Assembly (NCBI GenBank): GCA_014305025.1
Contig: JACRTY010000012.1
Span: 1-64,000, forward strand
DNA length: 64,000 nt
Origin: Candidatus Nyctobacter psychrophilus
GTDB taxonomy: Bacteria > Vulcanimicrobiota > Vulcanimicrobiia > Vulcanimicrobiales > Vulcanimicrobiaceae
Direction of reading: 5' to 3'
Position 1 is the stretch's first letter. Each line of letters opens with the position of its first letter. Positions 8,538 to 17,332 of the stretch are shown here, in pieces. Below the pieces are notes generated by a model. The model was not told the origin of the DNA, searched no databases, and saw only the letters and a program-made list of their open reading frames with translations. The position numbers and the translations under genes are program-made.

Positions 8538-9931
8538 CGCTTTCCGCCGCTGCGGTCGCACGGCGCGGCGCCTTAGCACCGTACGCAATGTCGGCAAGGA
8601 GTGCGGTTCGCTTTTTGTTGTATGCGGCGGTTGCTCTTGCGGTGGCGCGTGCCGGCACCGATACCGCGAACGTCGCGACGGCTGCTTTCGCCGCGCATGC
8701 GATCGTCGTCCACCATGCGCTCACAATCACGTTCGGACCCCAGACGGCGGCTGCCGGTTCGCTCGACGGCGGTCTCGGATGGCTCGGAGCGCTTTTCCTG
8801 ACGGCGGCCGCAACAACGCCGCTCGAACTGTCGCTCGCAACCGTTGCGGTAGTCGTCACGATGCTCGCGCTCGTCGAAATGCGCGCACGTCGCCTGTCGG
8901 ACGGAACGCTGGGAATCGGAGCCGCCGCACTCGTGGCGTTGTGCAGCAGCGATGCGCTGCATGCCGCCGGGCCGCTTGCCGCGCCGTTGTTCGTGGCGGC
9001 GTTGCTCGTGTTGCTCGAGCGGCCGACGCTGCGGCGCGCGCTGGCCGTAACCGCGCTCACCGCCCTGTGGTGCAACCTCTCGGCGAGCGGCCTCCTGGGC
9101 GGCATGTTTGCGGTGACCGTCGCGCTGGGCGTGACGTTCGATCGCGCGAGCCGCGAGCACCGTCGTGCACGCTGGCTCGCTGCGCTCGGGGCCTGCGGCG
9201 CAACCCTGGCGACGCCCGCCGGCGTGCACTATCCTGCGCTCGCTTTTGCAGCGCTGCGTATCGGCGGCACCCTCGGCGATGTGGTCCGCGTAGCGCCGGG
9301 AATCAGCGCGCCGATCGGTTACAACTACGGGTTTATGCTCGTGCTTATCCTCAGCCTCGCGCTCGGGTTGCGCTCGCTTCGCTGGGAAGGCGCGCTGCCG
9401 TCGCTCTTGGCGCTGTATCTCGGGCTGGCGAACGGAGCGGAGCTGCCGGTGCTGGGCGTGGTCGTAGCACCGCTGCTGGCGGCGGCAGCTTTTCGGGTGC
9501 GTGCGCTCGCCCCGCCGCAGGTTACGCTCGTCCTGGTACTGCTTGCGGCTCTGGGCACGAACGTGGCGGCTCGGCGCACGAGCGCAGACGGCGACGCCGC
9601 GGCGCTCGCGGTGCGCGCGGTACGCGCACCCGCCGTGCATCGCATCTTCTGTGCGCAACCCCGCTCGTGCGCGTTTGCGGTCGCAGCCGGCGGTCGCGTC
9701 CTGATCGACGACCGCGTCGAACGGGCGCCGCGGTCCGTTCGGGACGCGCAACTTGCCCTGGCCAAAGGTCGTCCCGGCTGGCGCACCGTCGCGGACCGGT
9801 ATCGCATCGACGCGATCCTCACGGGGCGCGACTCGACGCTCGCCTCGCTGCTTCGCTTGACGCCGCGCTGGCGTGTCCTCGCCGTCCGCGGTGACGCGAT
9901 GCTGTTCGCGCGCCGGAACGTTCACCAATGA
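8534..9931 (+). CDS. Polytopic membrane protein with C-terminal soluble domain
   Basis: About 465 aa. The ATG at 8534 overlaps the DUF192 stop (ATGA); a longer frame reaching 8321 only covers the DUF192 gene. Eight to ten hydrophobic helices fill residues 20-345. A soluble tail follows with RVLIDDRVERAP and YRIDAILTGRDSTLA. The tail has the same layout as the tail of the next gene (FLDGRADPYP, then VDAVLVAVDAPLDQAL), so the two are probably paralogues. The architecture resembles GT-C-like envelope proteins of unknown function. No catalytic motif can be assigned with confidence. Confidence 0.65.
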   Translation: MTLSAAAVARRGALAPYAMSARSAVRFLLYAAVALAVARAGTDTANVATAAFAAHAIVVHHALTITFGPQTAAAGSLDGGLGWLGALFLTAAATTPLELSLATVAVVVTMLALVEMRARRLSDGTLGIGAAALVALCSSDALHAAGPLAAPLFVAALLVLLERPTLRRALAVTALTALWCNLSASGLLGGMFAVTVALGVTFDRASREHRRARWLAALGACGATLATPAGVHYPALAFAALRIGGTLGDVVRVAPGISAPIGYNYGFMLVLILSLALGLRSLRWEGALPSLLALYLGLANGAELPVLGVVVAPLLAAAAFRVRALAPPQVTLVLVLLAALGTNVAARRTSADGDAAALAVRAVRAPAVHRIFCAQPRSCAFAVAAGGRVLIDDRVERAPRSVRDAQLALAKGRPGWRTVADRYRIDAILTGRDSTLASLLRLTPRWRVLAVRGDAMLFARRNVHQ

Positions 9932-11382
9932 AGTATGCCTGGCTCGTGATCGGGATATTCGCGGCGCGATTTTTCGCGACCGCGATCGCGTATCCGGCGG
10001 GAGACGGTGACCTCGCGTGGCAGCGTCGCCTCGGTTCGCAAATCCTACGCTCGCATCGCATTCCGCAGAATCTCGGCAGCGACACGTTTACCGCACCGTT
10101 TCATCCCTGGATCGCGCAGGAGTGGTTGTTCTCGATCGCCGCGGCGCTCGGGCGTTCCGGCGCGGGATGGTGGCTCTTTGCCGGCTTTTGCGCAGCTGCC
10201 GCAGTGGCGGCTTTGCTCGTTGCCGCCCGCGACGCGGAGCGCCGCGGCGCGTCGGCGCGAGCGATCGCGCTGTGTACGGCACTCGCCGGCATCGCGCTGT
10301 TCGCATCGTTCGGCGTGCGCGTGCAGGTCGTCGCGTGGCCGCTTGCGGCGCTTTTTCTGCTGCTGCTCGATGGTGACGGAACGTGGGCGTACGGCGCAAT
10401 TGTGGTGGCCGGTGTGTGGTCGAACGTTCACGCGAGTGCCCTGCTTGCACCGCTCGCCGCCGCTGCGGCCGCGTGCGGCACGTGGCTCGACGAGAAAAGA
10501 TGGAACGCCGGCGTGCGGCGCGCGTTCGTCGTCGCCGCCGGTTGCGCGCTCGCCGTTTGTTGCAATCCCTTCGGCCTCAAGCTCCCGCTGTACGCGTTCG
10601 GGCTCGTGACGAGCGACTTTAAGCGGTACATCACCGAATGGCAACCCACGTCGCTATGGGATCCGACGTTCGCCTTCGGCGCGCTACCACTACTGTTGAT
10701 CGCGCTCACGTTTTTGGCGCGATCGGAGCGGCACCGCTGGCGCGACGTGTGCGTTCTCGCCCCGTTCGCCTTCCTGCTCTTCGGCGCGGCGCGCAACATC
10801 GCGCTCTTCGGCATCGTCGCCGCACCGCTTGCCGCCTGCGCGTTGACGCGCAACGTTGCCTGGTTTGGACGCACCGAACCGCCGCGTGACCGCCGCGCCC
10901 GGTATTTCGAAACCTTTGCGTTACCGGGTTTCGCGGCAATGCTGGCCGTAATCGTCGCCTTGGCGCTGGTCCGCACGCGCGACCCTGCCGCGGATGCTTT
11001 GGGAACGCGCGCGCTCGTCGCCCTGCGAGCGATCCCGGGACGGCATCGCTTGCTGTGCGCCGACTTCGCATGGTGTGGTCAAGCCGTCGGCGCGCCGCGC
11101 ATCAGCGTATTCCTGGACGGCCGCGCCGATCCGTATCCGAACGCCGTATGGTCGGACTTCGTCACGATCGCCGGGCTGCACGCGCGCTGGCACGCCGAAC
11201 TCGATGCCCACGCCGTCGACGCCGTTCTGGTCGCCGTCGATGCTCCGCTCGATCAAGCCTTGGTCCAGACCCACGGGTGGCACTCGGTGTACCGCGACCA
11301 CGCCTTTCGCCTGTGGTTACGCGGTGCTCGGAACGCTTCGTCGATTCAGGCCGCACCACGCGGTGCGCGACCCGATTTCTAA
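9928..11382 (+). CDS. GT-C-like polytopic membrane protein
   Basis: A 484-aa protein. The first periplasmic loop carries PAGDGDLAWQRRLG, SHRIPQNLGSDTF and HPWIAQEWL. This DGDL...H.IP....F...W..EWL pattern recurs in uncharacterised GT-C-fold-like membrane proteins. About ten helices follow, then a soluble tail (FLDGRADPYP, DAVLVAVDAPLDQAL, WHSVYRDHAFRLWLRG). Its ATG overlaps the preceding stop by 4 bp, placing it last in the flp-peptidase-DUF192 gene string. It converges on 11379-12632 with a 4-bp overlap. A glycosyl or similar lipid-linked transfer is an inference from the fold-like layout. Confidence 0.65.
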   Translation: MKYAWLVIGIFAARFFATAIAYPAGDGDLAWQRRLGSQILRSHRIPQNLGSDTFTAPFHPWIAQEWLFSIAAALGRSGAGWWLFAGFCAAAAVAALLVAARDAERRGASARAIALCTALAGIALFASFGVRVQVVAWPLAALFLLLLDGDGTWAYGAIVVAGVWSNVHASALLAPLAAAAAACGTWLDEKRWNAGVRRAFVVAAGCALAVCCNPFGLKLPLYAFGLVTSDFKRYITEWQPTSLWDPTFAFGALPLLLIALTFLARSERHRWRDVCVLAPFAFLLFGAARNIALFGIVAAPLAACALTRNVAWFGRTEPPRDRRARYFETFALPGFAAMLAVIVALALVRTRDPAADALGTRALVALRAIPGRHRLLCADFAWCGQAVGAPRISVFLDGRADPYPNAVWSDFVTIAGLHARWHAELDAHAVDAVLVAVDAPLDQALVQTHGWHSVYRDHAFRLWLRGARNASSIQAAPRGARPDF

Positions 11383-12632
11383 CGTATCGAAATCGGCGTG
11401 ATCGTCGATTCTTCGCCGGAGCCTTGATCGTAGGTCGTAATCAATGAGAGCTCGCGCGCCTTCGTGAGCGCGGGAAAAACGACATTTGCGGCGTCCTTTG
11501 GTACGTCGCGTTCGGCGAGCGGCGTTCCGCCGGCGGCAAAGAGGCTCAGGTGCAAGGCGCGCGGATGAGCGAGCACCCGCACGACGATCGGACGGCCGAC
11601 GCTCTGCACAGCCGCCACGCCGATCGGCACGGTGACGGCGTCGGCATCGACCGAACCGTTTTGCGTTGCGACTCCGGCGGCTGCACTCGTCCCCGGCGCG
11701 GGAGGGGCCGAAGCGCGAGCTTGCGGTTTCGGCCTGGGCTCGGCCGGGCGCACGAAGAGGGGGGCGACCGCCTGGGCGCGCTGCCCGTCGCGGCGAGCCG
11801 CGATGACGACGTCGAAGTCTTGGGCCGTGACGACGTTGGGCGCGACGAGAACCGAGACGCCGCGGGGATCGAGCGCGGTCCGCGCGACGGTTCGCCCCGA
11901 CTCGTCGACGAGGGCGACCGTGCCGTCGGTTCCAGCGGTCGTGTAATCGATGGAAACCGATTCGCCGCTGCGCACGCTGGCCGGCACCTGCAGACCGGCG
12001 ACCTGGAGCGGCGGTACGCCCGGTTGGGTCGCGGCGAGCTGGCGCGGCGGCGATGCGTGATGCCGGTGCGCTGCGATGACCTTCGCGGGGCGGTGGCCGG
12101 CGAACGGTTTCGCCGGACTCGCGTCGCCAACGCTTTTACCGTGCACGATGCCGAGACCCAGTGTCGCGATAACGACTGTGGCGAACGCAAGCATCCCCGG
12201 TAGCGGCTTCCCGCGTTGCGTTTGCGCATCGCCGGCGGGCGGCGCGCCGATGATTAGGCGCGTTCCGGCCGCACGCAATTCCGCGACGACGGGTGCCGTT
12301 TCGCCATGTCGCGTCCGTGCAACGTCGACGCAAACCGTGACGGAGGAAAACGCCGGCACGAGCGCGCCCTGCCACACCTGTGCGGCGCCCGGAGCGCCGG
12401 CGGCGTGCGACACCGCGCGCGTGTACGCGGCGACCGTTTCCGAGGAGCCGTTGACGATCAGCAGTTCGTAGGTCGCGCGGCGGCGCGTCGCGCCGAGGTG
12501 ACGCAACCGCGCCGCTACGTCGCCCGACGGGAGCGTGAGGACTGAACCGCCTGGGGAGGGGAGCGTCGCCGCGGGCGGGGTCGCTCCCAGCGTGCTCCCG
12601 AGCAGCGGAACGAGATCGGTGCGTTCTACCAT
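11379..12632 (-). CDS. Hypothetical single-pass membrane protein
   Basis: About 417 aa from the ATG at 12632 (an upstream ATG at 12668 adds 12 residues). A folded N-terminal region (about 1-155) is followed by one membrane helix (MLAFATVVIATLGLGIVHG, about 162-180). A His/Pro/Ala-rich linker comes next, and then an exported part with beta-rich segments such as VSIDYTTAGTDGTVALVDESG. I do not recognise a family. The design resembles a cytoplasmic domain tethered to an extracytoplasmic Ig-like module. No partner gene is obvious. Confidence 0.6.
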   Translation of the reverse strand: MVERTDLVPLLGSTLGATPPAATLPSPGGSVLTLPSGDVAARLRHLGATRRRATYELLIVNGSSETVAAYTRAVSHAAGAPGAAQVWQGALVPAFSSVTVCVDVARTRHGETAPVVAELRAAGTRLIIGAPPAGDAQTQRGKPLPGMLAFATVVIATLGLGIVHGKSVGDASPAKPFAGHRPAKVIAAHRHHASPPRQLAATQPGVPPLQVAGLQVPASVRSGESVSIDYTTAGTDGTVALVDESGRTVARTALDPRGVSVLVAPNVVTAQDFDVVIAARRDGQRAQAVAPLFVRPAEPRPKPQARASAPPAPGTSAAAGVATQNGSVDADAVTVPIGVAAVQSVGRPIVVRVLAHPRALHLSLFAAGGTPLAERDVPKDAANVVFPALTKARELSLITTYDQGSGEESTITPISIR

Positions 12633-12709
12633 CGCCTGTAGTATCGGCCGTCCTGTGACCGAGCCCACACCCCGCCAACGATTTCGCGCCGTAGCGTCAG
12701 CGAAGCACT

Positions 12710-13255
12710 CTACAGAATGCGCAAGCGATGCCGCGGAAAAGTGGAGACGTGAAGTTGCCGCACGATGACGCCGACCGTGCGGGCGAGTTCACGCTCCTCG
12801 GGCGAGACGGCGCAGCTCAGGTCGGGGGTGGTTGCGCCTCCATACGAGATCGTCGTCGAGGAGCCAAATGAGACGCTGCGCATGCAGTGCCCCTGTGGCA
12901 GCGCACCCAGCGGCGCGAACTGACGCAGTTTAGCGAACAGCCACTGCGTTTGCGGACGGGCCAAGACGGCGTTCGTGTTTTCATCGTTCTGCCGGATGAT
13001 TGCGTTGCCGTCGGGTGAGATCACGATGATGTAGCCCGTCGTGTTGGTCGAGCCCGAGTTGCGGATCACCGCCGCGCCGGCCGGGATCGGGGGCATCGTG
13101 GCGGTGACCGCCGGCATGCGGCCCGGCACGCGTTCGCCCTGCGGCGACGGAGTTTGAGCTTCCGGCGCTGCGGACATCGTCACGGCCGGCGACGGAGCGG
13201 TGCTCGGCTGCGCTGCGGGAGCGATGAGAAGCATGGTAAGGATGGACGCCAGCAT
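12710..13255 (-). CDS. Secreted hypothetical protein
   Basis: A 181-aa protein with an N-terminal hydrophobic export signal (ASILTMLLIAPAAQ). A Pro/Ala/Thr-rich linker is followed by a globular domain. It contains NTTGYIIVISPDGNAIIR and two Cys residues (GHCMRSVSFGSS and DLSCAVSPEE) that could form a disulfide. Family not recognised. It is read in the same direction as the genes on either side (11379-12632 and the SUI1-like gene), about 30 bp after the latter. Confidence 0.6.
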   Translation of the reverse strand: MLASILTMLLIAPAAQPSTAPSPAVTMSAAPEAQTPSPQGERVPGRMPAVTATMPPIPAGAAVIRNSGSTNTTGYIIVISPDGNAIIRQNDENTNAVLARPQTQWLFAKLRQFAPLGALPQGHCMRSVSFGSSTTISYGGATTPDLSCAVSPEERELARTVGVIVRQLHVSTFPRHRLRIL

Positions 13256-13288
13256 GATGTTTGCGCAACGCTGCCTTGTGGCTGATCG

Positions 13289-13621
13289 TTAGCCGCCCAT
13301 CCGTTTGGCTTGCCGCTTGCGGGCGGCGAAATACGCCAGGATCGCGTCCCGGTGATCGCCCTGGAGCGTAACCACTCCGTCCTTGGCGGTGCCGCCGGTC
13401 GCGCAACGCCGCCGCAGCTCGGCCGCGATCGCCGCCGTTTCGCCTGCCGCTAGACCGTAGACGAGCGTCACCGACCCCGCACGGCGCCGTTCACAGCCCA
13501 CGCGCACGATGCCGTCGGCCGGCGGCGCCGGTGATGCGGCCGGCCGCTTCGCGCGGCGCGCCGGCGGCAACGGGAGCGTGCCGTCGGTGGAATACACGAG
13601 CCGCCGGTCGTCGTCGGGCAT
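13289..13621 (-). CDS. SUI1/YciH family translation initiation factor
   Basis: A 110-aa homologue of eukaryotic eIF1 and bacterial YciH. The short N-terminal VYSTDGTLPLP resembles YciH starts. A basic linker is followed by the SUI1 fold: RRAGSVTLVYGLA, AELRRRCATGGTAKDGVVTLQGDH and the C-terminal DAILAYFAARKRQAKRMGG. YciH is thought to affect start-codon fidelity on the 30S subunit. The ATG at 13621 gives a full-length product. Confidence 0.9.
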   Translation of the reverse strand: MPDDDRRLVYSTDGTLPLPPARRAKRPAASPAPPADGIVRVGCERRRAGSVTLVYGLAAGETAAIAAELRRRCATGGTAKDGVVTLQGDHRDAILAYFAARKRQAKRMGG

Positions 13622-13804
13622 CGCCTCACCGTTCGGCGCCCGCGTCCCGATCGATGCTTTTGCGCCTTTGGCGCCGCGGCGTGTGAACGCCGCGTAAAGT
13701 TTGCGGCCCGGGTACCCCGACTGTGACTCCCGTCACCGCTACGCATGGTGCGCTCGGCGTTGTGATGATGTACAAGTAAAGCAGTTCCCTCTCGCCGCCG
13801 ATCT

Positions 13805-14047
13805 ATGAGACGCGTTGAGTTACCCGTTGGAAGAAAGCCGTCACCCTTGCCCACCGCATCTATGCGACGAGCCGCTCTGGCGTTCATCGCTGACGATTCT
13901 GGAACCGCTCTCACCGAGTACGCGATCGTTCTCGCCGTGCTCTCGATCGCGTGCATGGTAGGCTTCGAACAGGTCTCCGCTTCCGCCACGACCGCAGTGA
14001 CGACCGATACGAACGGCTTCACCAACACGGCCGCGTCACCGCCGTGA
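13805..14047 (+). CDS. Second Flp-like pilin
   Basis: An 80-aa protein, or about 61 aa if translation begins at the ATG at 13862. The leader ends DDSG and is followed by TALTEYAIVLAVLSIA, with Glu and Tyr at mature positions 5 and 6 after the expected cleavage. One membrane helix and a Thr/Ala-rich tail follow. It diverges from the Flp at 6781 in the tail and in the residue after the cleavage site. It heads a five-gene operon in which every junction overlaps by 4-7 bp, so it may be a minor pilin that works with the pseudopilins. Confidence 0.85.
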   Translation: MRRVELPVGRKPSPLPTASMRRAALAFIADDSGTALTEYAIVLAVLSIACMVGFEQVSASATTAVTTDTNGFTNTAASPP

Positions 14048-15150
14048 GAAGCGTTGGTCCGCATCATCGCGAGCGCGGCGCCGTGCTCGTGGAAACGACG
14101 CTCGTGGCCGGCATGGTGCTGACGCTGCTGTTGTTCAGCGTCCAAGTGGGGCTGCTCGGATTCTTGCAAATTACTTCGGATGCTGCCTCCTTCGTGGACG
14201 CGCATTTGCATTCGGTCGGGCTCCAGTCCAACACGACCGCCGAGAACGTGACGGTGGGCGCGTTCCCGCAGGTCGCGCCGGCGGACATCTCCACCACGCC
14301 GCTGCCGGCGCCAAGCGCCAGCATCCCGGTGGATTACCAGTACAACGGAACGGCAAACCAGCAAAGCCAGTCGCAGTACAATCGAACCGGCGGCGTCTCG
14401 ATGCTTCAGCCGACGCTGATTCAATCTCAGGTCAAGCCGCACCAGATCTTCAGCATGTTCGGCCAGCACGTCGGCGTTGCGGGCACCGACACGGAACCGC
14501 AATGGCAAGAGTGCGGCGCCCACTACAACGTCAGCAACCAAACCGACCTCACCTGCGGCGGCTCGGGCCCGAACAACTTCCAAGTCAACTATTTTCAGAG
14601 CGGCGAAAATACGCCGCCGTACTACGTCGGCTTCAACTACATCCAACACTGCGAAGATCCGCAACCTTGGACGACGTGCACGAGCGACTCGACGCATCCC
14701 GGTACCGACTTCATTGCCTTAGGCGTCGCCGAGTATCTCGACGCCGGAGTCACCGGCGACAATCAGCCGGGGAATTGGCAGCGGAGCAAGCCCGGCATCA
14801 GCGGCAGCGCCGGCGTCGATGAAGCGACCTTCCACGAAGCCGCTTGCCATCAACGCGTCTATTCCAATCTGGCGACGTTTTTCAACAATAATCCGGACCT
14901 GCTCACGATCTACAGTACCTATATCAAATCGGTCGTCGGTGCGGTGGAGCAAGGGACGACGACCGACTTCTCACAGTGGTACGAGTTCGAGAACGATAAC
15001 AACGGCAACGCAAATGCTGCGGGATCGAAAGTGGACGGCTGGATTCGGCAAGTGTACGCTTGGGACGAGCACGTTCAGCAAGGTTACGGCGCGGGCGGCC
15101 ACAGTCAGCCCGGCACCTATCCCCTCAATCCGGACAACAACTGCCCTTGA
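14044..15150 (+). CDS. TadE-like pseudopilin with large external domain
   Basis: About 368 aa from the GTG at 14044, which overlaps the pilin stop (GTGA). A class IVb prepilin-like N terminus, ERGAVLVETTLVAGMVLTLL, has Glu five residues after a Gly, as in TadE/TadF. The external region is rich in Asn, Gln and Tyr with several Cys pairs (CGAHYN, LTCGGSG, HCEDPQPWTTC). TadE-like proteins are minor pilins needed for Flp assembly. This one is much longer than the usual ~200 aa, suggesting an adhesive or cap domain. Confidence 0.75.
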   Translation: MRSVGPHHRERGAVLVETTLVAGMVLTLLLFSVQVGLLGFLQITSDAASFVDAHLHSVGLQSNTTAENVTVGAFPQVAPADISTTPLPAPSASIPVDYQYNGTANQQSQSQYNRTGGVSMLQPTLIQSQVKPHQIFSMFGQHVGVAGTDTEPQWQECGAHYNVSNQTDLTCGGSGPNNFQVNYFQSGENTPPYYVGFNYIQHCEDPQPWTTCTSDSTHPGTDFIALGVAEYLDAGVTGDNQPGNWQRSKPGISGSAGVDEATFHEAACHQRVYSNLATFFNNNPDLLTIYSTYIKSVVGAVEQGTTTDFSQWYEFENDNNGNANAAGSKVDGWIRQVYAWDEHVQQGYGAGGHSQPGTYPLNPDNNCP

Positions 15151-16331
15151 AACGCGAGCGCGGTCAAGTCTTACCGATGTGGGCGATGGGCACGATCACG
15201 ACCCTGGTGCTCACCTTCCTTGCGCTCAACTACGCGAATGCCGTGCGCTATCAGATCCGCGCGCAAAACGCCGCTGATTCGGCCGCTCAAGCGGTCGTCG
15301 CAATTCAAGCGGAGCGCTGGAACTTGATGAACGAAATGCTCTATGCTTCGAACATCGAGGAATACCGCATGCGGCGGGTTCTCGACGGCATGCTGCTGTC
15401 GATCAACTACAGCGGCGGCTGCAGCGCGACGACCCAGAACTTCTCCTCGCCCACGCTGGCAAACAGCGAAATCGACGTAGCGTATAACTTTCAGCCGCCA
15501 CGCGTGCCGTACTTAACCGACAACTTTTATAACCATTTCAACCTGCCCGGCACGTGCAACCGCACCTATATCGACCTGCACGACAACTTCATGCGTTCCT
15601 TCAACCGATATACGCAAGATATTACGTATCTGAACGACGTGACGGCCCTCTCAACCTACGGCAACTGGCTGAACGACGCGAACGCGCTGCTCACGAACCT
15701 GAAGACCGACTGTAACGGGACCGCCACGACGTCTAAGACGCTTCACGCCGACGGCGGCGATTGCGCTTTCAAATATACGATGCAGGGTGCCGCGCGGCGC
15801 ACCGGTCTGTCCTCGGTGGCCGAAGATGCGCAGGACATTCTGGTTCCCGGGCTCGGCCACGCGTCGACGCAGTACGGCAACGATACCGAGAACCGCGACC
15901 TCTTCGCACCCGTCCAGGTCGACATCATCACGTGCGCGATCGTTCCGCCGATCATCCCGAATTTCGGTCCGTTTCATCTGCAGTCGAGCTATGCGATAGG
16001 CCGTGCCGCCGCGACGGACGTTCAGATCGAGCAAGATTGGTTCGTGCCCGGTTCGCTGATCGATCCGGCGCGAGGGGGAGGCGCTGCCGGGGGCGTCCCG
16101 TTCCAGGCGGCCGAACCCTACACGCAGTCGTCCGGCAAGGACACGGGAAGCGCTGGCGCCTACGACTGGTACAACGTCGACTACGGCGGCAATCCCACGC
16201 AAGCGTATCCGGGTTACGGTGTTTTCTACGCTCCCATCGTCACCGACGAATTGAGCGCCCGTTTCGGTTGGTGGAACGCGATTCCGATTACGCCCTTTGC
16301 CGGCCCCGTGAGCCCCTCAACCGTATGCTGA
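15147..16331 (+). CDS. TadG-like pseudopilin
   Basis: About 394 aa from the TTG at 15147, overlapping the previous stop. The N terminus KRERGQVLPMWAMGTITTLV is a Tad/TadG-type signal (RGQ followed by a hydrophobic helix) and is followed by NAVRYQIRAQNAADSAAQAV, the conserved AADSAA segment of TadG-like proteins. The long exported domain contains several Cys and Tyr/Asn-rich stretches and has no recognised fold. It is probably exposed at the pilus or cell surface. The position between two other pseudopilins supports this. Confidence 0.75.
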   Translation: MKRERGQVLPMWAMGTITTLVLTFLALNYANAVRYQIRAQNAADSAAQAVVAIQAERWNLMNEMLYASNIEEYRMRRVLDGMLLSINYSGGCSATTQNFSSPTLANSEIDVAYNFQPPRVPYLTDNFYNHFNLPGTCNRTYIDLHDNFMRSFNRYTQDITYLNDVTALSTYGNWLNDANALLTNLKTDCNGTATTSKTLHADGGDCAFKYTMQGAARRTGLSSVAEDAQDILVPGLGHASTQYGNDTENRDLFAPVQVDIITCAIVPPIIPNFGPFHLQSSYAIGRAAATDVQIEQDWFVPGSLIDPARGGGAAGGVPFQAAEPYTQSSGKDTGSAGAYDWYNVDYGGNPTQAYPGYGVFYAPIVTDELSARFGWWNAIPITPFAGPVSPSTVC

Positions 16332-17332
16332 TGCGCCGTTCGCACGCCCGCGGGCAAGCGCTGTTCGAAACGGCATTGTTCATGCCCCTCTTCCTGCTCG
16401 GACTGTTCGGCGTCATGCTGGCGGCCAAGGAGGGCGCGCTTTCCGAACGGGTGCAGCTTGGCATCCGCTACGGCGGCGTGGTGAGTTCGTTGCAGCAGCC
16501 GTACCTTTCGTACTCCTTGTACTCCCTGTATTCGACGATCGACGGCAGCCCGTCGAACAATCCCAACACCTGCGCCGGCGTAACCTCGTCGGCCAACAGC
16601 AGTCTCACGGTCGGACGCGCTTCATTTTGGCAACCGATCACCGGATCGATCGTGCCGACGTGTTCTGGGTCGATTTCGCTCGTCACCGGCAAATCGCAGA
16701 ACATGTTGCTGGAGAACTCGTTCATCGGTCTGACCGCGCAAGCGCCGGCCGGTGGCTATCTCAGTGCCAACGTGCTGGGCGGAAGCACCTACGAAACCGG
16801 CGCGGCTGCGGAAAACTTCATCCGCTCGCCTGATTCTGGTTCACTAGCAGCCTGCACGCCCGTCGGCGACACAATCAAAGCGTCGCTCGAAGGCGCGGAA
16901 GACTCGACGACGTCATCCGACACGGTCAGCACGCCGTTTCCGCAGTCGGTCCAGCCGACGCCCGTCTTCGTCGCGCCGACGGTTTGTAAATCGTTCGCGC
17001 CGATCAACCCGCTGCCGACGGCAACGCCGCCGCCGACACCGCAACCAACGGCGACGCCGACGCCGACGCCGAAGCCGACGCAAACTCCGCAGCCCACCCC
17101 GACGCCGATTCCCACGGCTAGCCCGGTCCATACACCCACGCCGGTTCCGACGCCGACAGTGAAGCCCACGGCGACGCCGGCTCCGACGCCCAAGCCGACC
17201 CCCAAGCCGACGCCCACGCCGTGCGACGACGATTGTCCGACCGCGACCCCGAAGCCGACGCCGACGCCGACCGCCAAGCCGACCCCGACGCCCAACCCGT
17301 CTGCCTCGCCGCCGCCCGGCGCCGGTTCGTGA
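16325..17332 (+). CDS. TadE-like pseudopilin with Pro/Thr stalk
   Basis: About 335 aa from the ATG at 16325 (ATG 16331 is also possible). HARGQALFETALFMPLFLLG is a TadE-type N terminus with Glu near mature position 5. A central domain of about 190 residues contains scattered Cys. The last ~105 residues are a Pro/Thr/Ala repeat of PTPTP type, interrupted by CDDDC. Such stalks are flexible and often O-glycosylated. That would give the GT-C enzymes in this window a plausible substrate (inference). It overlaps both neighbouring genes. Confidence 0.75.
   Translation: MLMRRSHARGQALFETALFMPLFLLGLFGVMLAAKEGALSERVQLGIRYGGVVSSLQQPYLSYSLYSLYSTIDGSPSNNPNTCAGVTSSANSSLTVGRASFWQPITGSIVPTCSGSISLVTGKSQNMLLENSFIGLTAQAPAGGYLSANVLGGSTYETGAAAENFIRSPDSGSLAACTPVGDTIKASLEGAEDSTTSSDTVSTPFPQSVQPTPVFVAPTVCKSFAPINPLPTATPPPTPQPTATPTPTPKPTQTPQPTPTPIPTASPVHTPTPVPTPTVKPTATPAPTPKPTPKPTPTPCDDDCPTATPKPTPTPTAKPTPTPNPSASPPPGAGS
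17011..17325 (+). repeat. Pro/Thr-coding low-complexity repeat
   Basis: About 315 bp of imperfect GACGCC/GCCGAC-type hexamer repeats encoding PT, PTA and PKPT units, broken once by an Asp-rich CDDDC box (17221-17235). It is part of the pseudopilin gene, keeps one frame and is likely prone to length variation. Confidence 0.85.

Noticed and set aside
8573-9928. Long minus-strand open frame opposite the membrane protein
   Set aside because: An Arg/Glu/Gln-rich, non-membrane-like product with no conserved motif; the plus-strand gene overlaps its neighbours correctly.
17011-17325. Possible CRISPR or satellite array
   Set aside because: Repeats are short, imperfect, in frame and encode a Pro/Thr stalk; there are no spacers.
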